From Pseudanabaena frigida (GTDB taxonomy: Bacteria; Cyanobacteriota; Cyanobacteriia; Pseudanabaenales; Pseudanabaenaceae), in the NCBI GenBank assembly GCA_003242085.1, contig QBML01000022.1:28397-92396 (forward strand): a DNA stretch of 64,000 nucleotides, written 5' to 3'. How positions within the stretch are numbered: position 1 is the first letter of the stretch; every line of letters begins with the position of its first letter. Shown here piece by piece: positions 59,300 to 64,000 of the stretch. A program made the translations under genes and the position numbers. Below the pieces are notes generated by a model. The model saw only the letters and a list, made by a program, of their open reading frames with translations. It was not told the DNA's origin and ran no database searches.

Positions 59300-60547
59300 T
59301 TAAAGCGATCGCGAATTAGAATCGTCACAAATAGGTAAGACAACTATAAATTTTGTACCGACATTCAAATGGCTTTCAACGGATATTGACCCATTATGAA
59401 TATCTACACAGTTTTTAACAATCGATAAACCCAATCCAGTCCCAGGTAATATTCCAACATTTTTACCACGATGAAATGCACTAAAGAGCTTTCCTAAATC
59501 TTCTTCAGGAATTCCAATACCTCGATCGCTAATTGAGAAGGTGGCAGATTCGCGATCTATTGTCAATCCAAAACTAATCATACTGTTTTGAGGGGAATAT
59601 TTAATCGCGTTGGTAATCAGATTTGTGAGGATTTGACGTAATAGTTTTTCATCCATTTTAACGATTACATTAGGAAGATTATTTTGAAGATGAATATTTT
59701 CAAGTGAAATACTTTCTAAGACGGCCTTTACGGATGAATGTACTGTATAGTTTCTAGCAAATGTTCTTTGCATTTGCCGTAATAACTGGCTACAAAAGTT
59801 AATCAGATCGAACTTAGTTAAATTGATTTTTGACTTATTCGCATTAGCTCGACTGAGAAAAAGCACATCCTCCATTAGAGATGTCATGTGCTTTACTTCC
59901 GTTTGGATTTGATGTAATTGTTCGACTTGTTCTTCCTTTGACCATTCGTAATATTCGAGCAGTTCTGATGCACTTTGAATTGTCGTAAGTGGTGTACGAA
60001 ATTCGTGGGAAACAACTGAAATAAAGTCCGATTTCATTTGACTGAGTTCGCGTTCTTGCTGTAGCGATCGCGTTAATAGAGAAGCCGCTATTTGCAATTG
60101 TTCATTTTGTACTTGTAATCTTTTTTGTAGCGAGCATAGACGTAAATGAGTTTCTATTCTTGCTAATACTTCAATTAGCTGAAATGGTTTGCTAATATAA
60201 TCCACACCCCCGACTGAAAAAGCCTCTACTTTTTCAGATGGTTCTTCTATCGAACTAATAAAAATAATTGGAATATCTTTAGTAGCTGGATTTGCCTTTA
60301 ATTTTGTACAGACTTCATATCCATTCATGTCAGGCATCCGAATATCGAGCAGAATTATATCTGGCAATTCTTGATGCGCGATATCTAATGCTTGCAAACC
60401 ATTTGCAGCTTGCTTAACCTCATAGCCCTGTCTGATTAGCATTAACGATAAAAGTTGAATGTTGTAAATAGTATCGTCAACTATAAGGATTGAGAAATTA
60501 TTAGCATTTCTTTCTTCTTCACTTTGGCTTAAGTCTTGATTAGTCAT
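59300..60547 (-). CDS. Response regulator receiver - histidine kinase hybrid
   Basis: REC: ILIVDDTIYNIQLLSLML…IILLDIRMPDMNGYEV…DYISKPF; HisKA FISVVSHEFRTPLTTIQSASELL; HATPase NAIKYS, GTGLGLSIVKNCVDIHNG; start corrected to MTNQDLSQ. Confidence 0.94.
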   Translation of the reverse strand: MTNQDLSQSEEERNANNFSILIVDDTIYNIQLLSLMLIRQGYEVKQAANGLQALDIAHQELPDIILLDIRMPDMNGYEVCTKLKANPATKDIPIIFISSIEEPSEKVEAFSVGGVDYISKPFQLIEVLARIETHLRLCSLQKRLQVQNEQLQIAASLLTRSLQQERELSQMKSDFISVVSHEFRTPLTTIQSASELLEYYEWSKEEQVEQLHQIQTEVKHMTSLMEDVLFLSRANANKSKINLTKFDLINFCSQLLRQMQRTFARNYTVHSSVKAVLESISLENIHLQNNLPNVIVKMDEKLLRQILTNLITNAIKYSPQNSMISFGLTIDRESATFSISDRGIGIPEEDLGKLFSAFHRGKNVGILPGTGLGLSIVKNCVDIHNGSISVESHLNVGTKFIVVLPICDDSNSRSL

Positions 60548-60608
60548 AAGAAGAAAATATTGAGTATTCTTAACATCATACTCTTTTGTATATACTGCAA
60601 AGTCACCT

Positions 60609-61334
60609 ATGCGACTATCGATAATTCTGCCATGCCTCAATGAAATTCGGCATGGGTATTTAGACCGCATTCTCGCCAACTTAATTGCTCAAAATGGTGA
60701 AAAGGAAATTATTGCGGTTTTGAGTAGCAGCGATGATGGTACAGATTTGGTCTTAGAATCCTATGCATCGAGATTTTCAGAAGTTAAAGTTATCAAATCG
60801 CTTGCTAAAAATCGCGCCCAGAGACTAAATGAGGGAATTTCCTCTAGTACGGGGGACATAGTCTTATTACACCATCCTGCAACTCTTTTACCTGAGCAAA
60901 ATAGCTTAGATCTAATTGATCGGGCTTTGTTATCAGGCAGTGATTGGGGTGCATTTCAGCATTCCTTTGATTTTTCACATTGGTTATTGCACTTTACATC
61001 TTGGTACTCCAATAACGTACGTCTTAAACAAAAGGGAATCGTTTACTTCGATCACTGTCCATTTATCAGCCGTCGAGTTTTAGCTCAAATTGGGAATGTC
61101 CCCGATCTCGATATTTTTGAGGACACGGTGTTAAGCGATCGTTTACGCCAGTTCTCAAAGCCAGTTCTAGCAAAGGGTAAAGTGGTTACTTCAGCACGAC
61201 GATTTCATCAAAGAGGCATATATCGCCATGCGGTATTGAACCAGATACTCAAGTTGTGCTATCTGCTTAATATAGACCCGAAGTATCTCAATCGCTTGTA
61301 TGAAAAGAGTTATAGCATCAATGTTAAGTACTAG
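60609..61334 (+). CDS. Glycosyltransferase family 2-like
   Basis: MRLSIILPCLNEIRHGYLDRILANLIAQNGEKEIIAVLSSSDDGTD…FEDTVLSDRLR. Confidence 0.85.
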   Translation: MRLSIILPCLNEIRHGYLDRILANLIAQNGEKEIIAVLSSSDDGTDLVLESYASRFSEVKVIKSLAKNRAQRLNEGISSSTGDIVLLHHPATLLPEQNSLDLIDRALLSGSDWGAFQHSFDFSHWLLHFTSWYSNNVRLKQKGIVYFDHCPFISRRVLAQIGNVPDLDIFEDTVLSDRLRQFSKPVLAKGKVVTSARRFHQRGIYRHAVLNQILKLCYLLNIDPKYLNRLYEKSYSINVKY

Positions 61335-61524
61335 TCTCAGCAGTATTTGAGTCTAAAAATTCTGGGTGATTAATAGTTTTATATCCTTTCGGCAACAGTT
61401 TAGGGTAGGTCAAAAATTAGAGTACCGATCGCATGTACGAACAAAACGCTAGTATTAACGTCAAGTATGGAGATCGGCATAACAATCGAAATATTGAATA
61501 ATATGAGTAATAGGCTTTAGCTTA

Positions 61525-62844
61525 TTGTTTGTGTTGATAGACCATTTTACAGAGGAGTTTTTAAGGGTGATTGGTTCCCACAGTTTTGGCAAAGGTAGAT
61601 TAGTTAAAGCGAAGCGATCGCCACAAACTAAAAAATCAGCTAGGCAACAAGCATCTTGGCAAGCATTTTTATATCGCGGTGGGGATGTATTATTTGCAAC
61701 TTGGGTGGGGCTAATTTGCGCTGTGCCGCCTTGCTATATGCAGACAGAATTTCAAATGCCCGCCGAAGCTGCCGAAATTGCTGAACTTAAACTCGCTCAA
61801 GCTATAGTTCCGATCCCAACGAAAGCGACTAATCCGCTCAACCTCGATCTCACTGACGATCTATTAGAGAGCGATCGCCTTAATCTCTTGCAGGCGATAG
61901 ACAACAGCATTCAATATATTCGCACCCCATCAGCAGAACGACGTTATCCTGTAGCGGGAATCAGTCGCGATCTGATGGAGCGCAGCTTAGTAAGATTTCG
62001 CCGCCTCGTGCAAGTGTCTCGCACCGCCAAAGATTTACAGCAAGCTGTGAGCCGCGAATTCAATCTATATAAGTCAGTGGGGCGCGATGGTACTGGTGGC
62101 GTACAGTTTACTGGTTATTACGAAGCTGTGTACAAAGCTAGTCGAGTTCGTACAGGGGAGTTTCAATATCCGCTCTATCGGTTGCCGCCTGACTTCGACC
62201 AATGGCGATCGCCACATCCGACCCGTGCCATGCTCGAAGGTAGCAAACAGTTAGCAGGTTTAGAGATTGCATGGCTGAGCGATCGCTTCCAAGCTTTTTT
62301 AGTCCATGTTCAGGGATCGGCAAGGTTTGAACTACCCGATGGGAATTTATTAACCGTTGGTTATGCTGGCAAAACTGACCAACAATATCGCTCGGTTGGT
62401 GCAGAGCTAGTCAGAGATGGCAAGATGCGTCTCGAAGACGTAACTCTACAAACCCTGATCGAGTATTTCCAAAAAAATCCCCAAGATTTAGTAACTTATC
62501 TCAACCGTAACCCCAGCTTTGTATTTTTCCGTGAAACTAATGGGAAACCTGCAACAGGCAGCCTAGGTGCGCCTGTAAGTGCAGAGCGATCGATCGCTAC
62601 TGACAAAAAAATCTTCCCCTCTGGCGGTATTGCACTGATCCGCACCGAAATTCCCTTTGAAAATCCTAAAACAGGGAAGCTCGAACTCCGTCAAGTTCAG
62701 CGCTTTGTCCTCGATCAAGATACTGGCGGTGCAATCCGAGGTGCAGGACGTGTAGATATTTTTATGGGAACAGGCGATCGGGCAAAACAACGAGCTGGAT
62801 TAATTAAAGGTGACGGCGAGTTGTATTATCTTGTATTAAAGTAA
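61525..62844 (+). CDS. mltA: Membrane-bound lytic murein transglycosylase A (start uncertain, TTG)
   Basis: VQFTGYYEAVYKASRVRTGEFQYPLYRLPPD, AFLVHVQGSARFELPDG, NPSFVFFRE, DTGGAIRGAGRVDIFMGTGDRAKQRAG. Confidence 0.93.
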   Translation: MFVLIDHFTEEFLRVIGSHSFGKGRLVKAKRSPQTKKSARQQASWQAFLYRGGDVLFATWVGLICAVPPCYMQTEFQMPAEAAEIAELKLAQAIVPIPTKATNPLNLDLTDDLLESDRLNLLQAIDNSIQYIRTPSAERRYPVAGISRDLMERSLVRFRRLVQVSRTAKDLQQAVSREFNLYKSVGRDGTGGVQFTGYYEAVYKASRVRTGEFQYPLYRLPPDFDQWRSPHPTRAMLEGSKQLAGLEIAWLSDRFQAFLVHVQGSARFELPDGNLLTVGYAGKTDQQYRSVGAELVRDGKMRLEDVTLQTLIEYFQKNPQDLVTYLNRNPSFVFFRETNGKPATGSLGAPVSAERSIATDKKIFPSGGIALIRTEIPFENPKTGKLELRQVQRFVLDQDTGGAIRGAGRVDIFMGTGDRAKQRAGLIKGDGELYYLVLK

Positions 62845-62901
62845 AAAGTAATTTGTAGTGGGCGGTGTGAAGTGCCGCCGATTCAAGAAAGAGATAATTT
62901 T

Positions 62902-63159
62902 ATGCCAGTTAATCCTTTTACGGTCAGAATGCAGATTACGCGAATGTTTGAGCAAGGGCAATCACTATTTGCCGAGCTCAAAGTTCAAGACTGGCTTAAG
63001 GATCGCAATCATAATCCTAAGGATTATATAATTCGCTTTCATCAAAAAATGGCTCCCGTCGGCTCAAATTCTTCAGTAATTGTTGAGATAGAACTCGTTC
63101 GCAAAGATGGACAACCCGTTGATGAATGGCTGTTACAAGAAATCAATCGGCAAGCCTAG
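62902..63159 (+). CDS. Small conserved hypothetical protein
   Basis: Start at MPVNPFTVRMQITRMFEQGQ (internal Met of ORF 62872..63159). Confidence 0.65.
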   Translation: MPVNPFTVRMQITRMFEQGQSLFAELKVQDWLKDRNHNPKDYIIRFHQKMAPVGSNSSVIVEIELVRKDGQPVDEWLLQEINRQA

Positions 63160-63170
63160 AGAAAGGAACT

Positions 63171-63211
63171 AGATTTTTGATGGCGCGGCTTTGCAGCGCC
63201 ATCAAAAATCT
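63171..63211. repeat. Perfect palindrome, 16-bp arms
   Basis: AGATTTTTGATGGCGC GGCTTTGCA GCGCCATCAAAAATCT. Confidence 0.92.
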
Positions 63212-63274
63212 AAATTGCAGAACCCTCAGTAAGAATGTGAGAACGTAAAACAGTTAAGGCTAGAGTATTAATCA

Positions 63275-63934
63275 ATGAATACAGTATTATTCGATCTAGA
63301 TGGAACTTTAACCGATCCAAAAGTTGGGATTACTACCTGTATTCAGTATGCTCTGGATTGCCTCGGCTATCATCCCCCAGAAATCGATAAATTACTCTGG
63401 TGTATTGGCCCACCGCTCAAAGTAAGCTTTGCGAATCTGATGCAAACTTCCGATGCATCTTTAATAGAGCGGGCAATAACTTTTTATCGCGATCGCTTTG
63501 CAACAATTGGCTTGTTTGAAAATGTTCTCTATCCGCAAATTCCTGAAACTCTTCAAGCTATTCGCTCCGAGGGCTATCAAACCTATGTCGCCACATCAAA
63601 ACCTCATATTTTTGCAAAGAGGATTGTAGAACATTTCGAGTTGTCTTCTCTATTTGATGGCATCTATGGTAGTGAATTAGATGGCACTCATACCGATAAG
63701 GGCGAACTTATTCATCACATTCTTTCTACTGAAAATCTAGCACCTGCAAAAACTATAATGGTTGGCGATCGCAGTCATGACACTATTGGTGCTAAAAAAA
63801 ATCAATTATTAGCGATCGGTGTAACTTATGGATACGGCACTGAAGAAGAGCTAAATAATCATGGCGCAGATTTAATTGTTAATTCTCCTTTGGAGATAGC
63901 CAAACATTGCATAGAATTAAAGCCTAAAAAATAG
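63275..63934 (+). CDS. HAD-superfamily hydrolase (phosphoglycolate phosphatase-like)
   Basis: VLFDLDGTLTDPKVGITTCIQYAL, VATSKPHIFAKRIVEHF, IMVGDRSHDTIGAKKN. Confidence 0.94.
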   Translation: MNTVLFDLDGTLTDPKVGITTCIQYALDCLGYHPPEIDKLLWCIGPPLKVSFANLMQTSDASLIERAITFYRDRFATIGLFENVLYPQIPETLQAIRSEGYQTYVATSKPHIFAKRIVEHFELSSLFDGIYGSELDGTHTDKGELIHHILSTENLAPAKTIMVGDRSHDTIGAKKNQLLAIGVTYGYGTEEELNNHGADLIVNSPLEIAKHCIELKPKK

Positions 63935-64000
63935 AATCGGGATTTTTGCAATAACTTTTATAGAAATGGACATAAAACCCAAATAAATAGAGGCGGCGCT

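Noticed and set aside
60548-60679. N-terminal extension of the 59300 histidine kinase ORF
   Set aside because: Runs antisense into the divergent glycosyltransferase start at 60609; MTNQDLSQ is a better start
1-64000. tRNA, rRNA, CRISPR array, prophage or transposase genes
   Set aside because: None recognised on reading either strand; a tRNAscan/Infernal run would be needed to exclude small RNAs

Overview
The window is 64 kb of a cyanobacterial chromosome. The GCGATCGC (HIP1) octamer is frequent, and the gene content (crtE, ispG, DUF1822, CHASE2, DevA-type and MltA genes) fits a filamentous, Pseudanabaena-like cyanobacterium; the genus is inference. Left part (0-25 kb): two tandem Ser/Thr kinases (one with ankyrin repeats), two FkbM methyltransferases, a thioredoxin-CcdA redox pair, a truncated-looking STAND/NB-ARC ATPase, then a five-gene signalling block (two small Cys-rich proteins, a sigma-like/HTH protein, DUF1822, CHAT-CHASE2 membrane protein). 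This is followed by a MazF-type toxin-antitoxin pair with a DUF262/DUF1524 (GmrSD-like) gene, and a folD-crtE-DUF212 / GGDEF / ispG housekeeping block. Middle (25-51 kb): one large, almost entirely minus-strand surface-polysaccharide cluster containing glycosyltransferases, a Wzy-like polymerase, FkbM/TylF/class I methyltransferases, hexapeptide acyltransferases, asparagine synthase and a Wzt-type ABC ATPase. Right part (51-64 kb): DevA-like ATPase, scpB, dihydroorotase, two paralogous lipoproteins, PhzF, two REC-histidine-kinase hybrids, MltA and a HAD phosphatase. The best candidates for an under-described system are the CHAT-CHASE2/DUF1822/sigma-like block beside a repeat-less STAND ATPase, and the mazF + DUF262/DUF1524 islet. 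Non-coding structure is also notable: at least a dozen long near-perfect intergenic palindromes, two MITE-like nested inverted repeats, a duplicated kinase 3' end, and a perfect 24-bp-arm palindrome inside the 5' coding region of asnB. No rRNA, tRNA or CRISPR array was recognised. Domain names are assigned from remembered family motifs, not from a database search.
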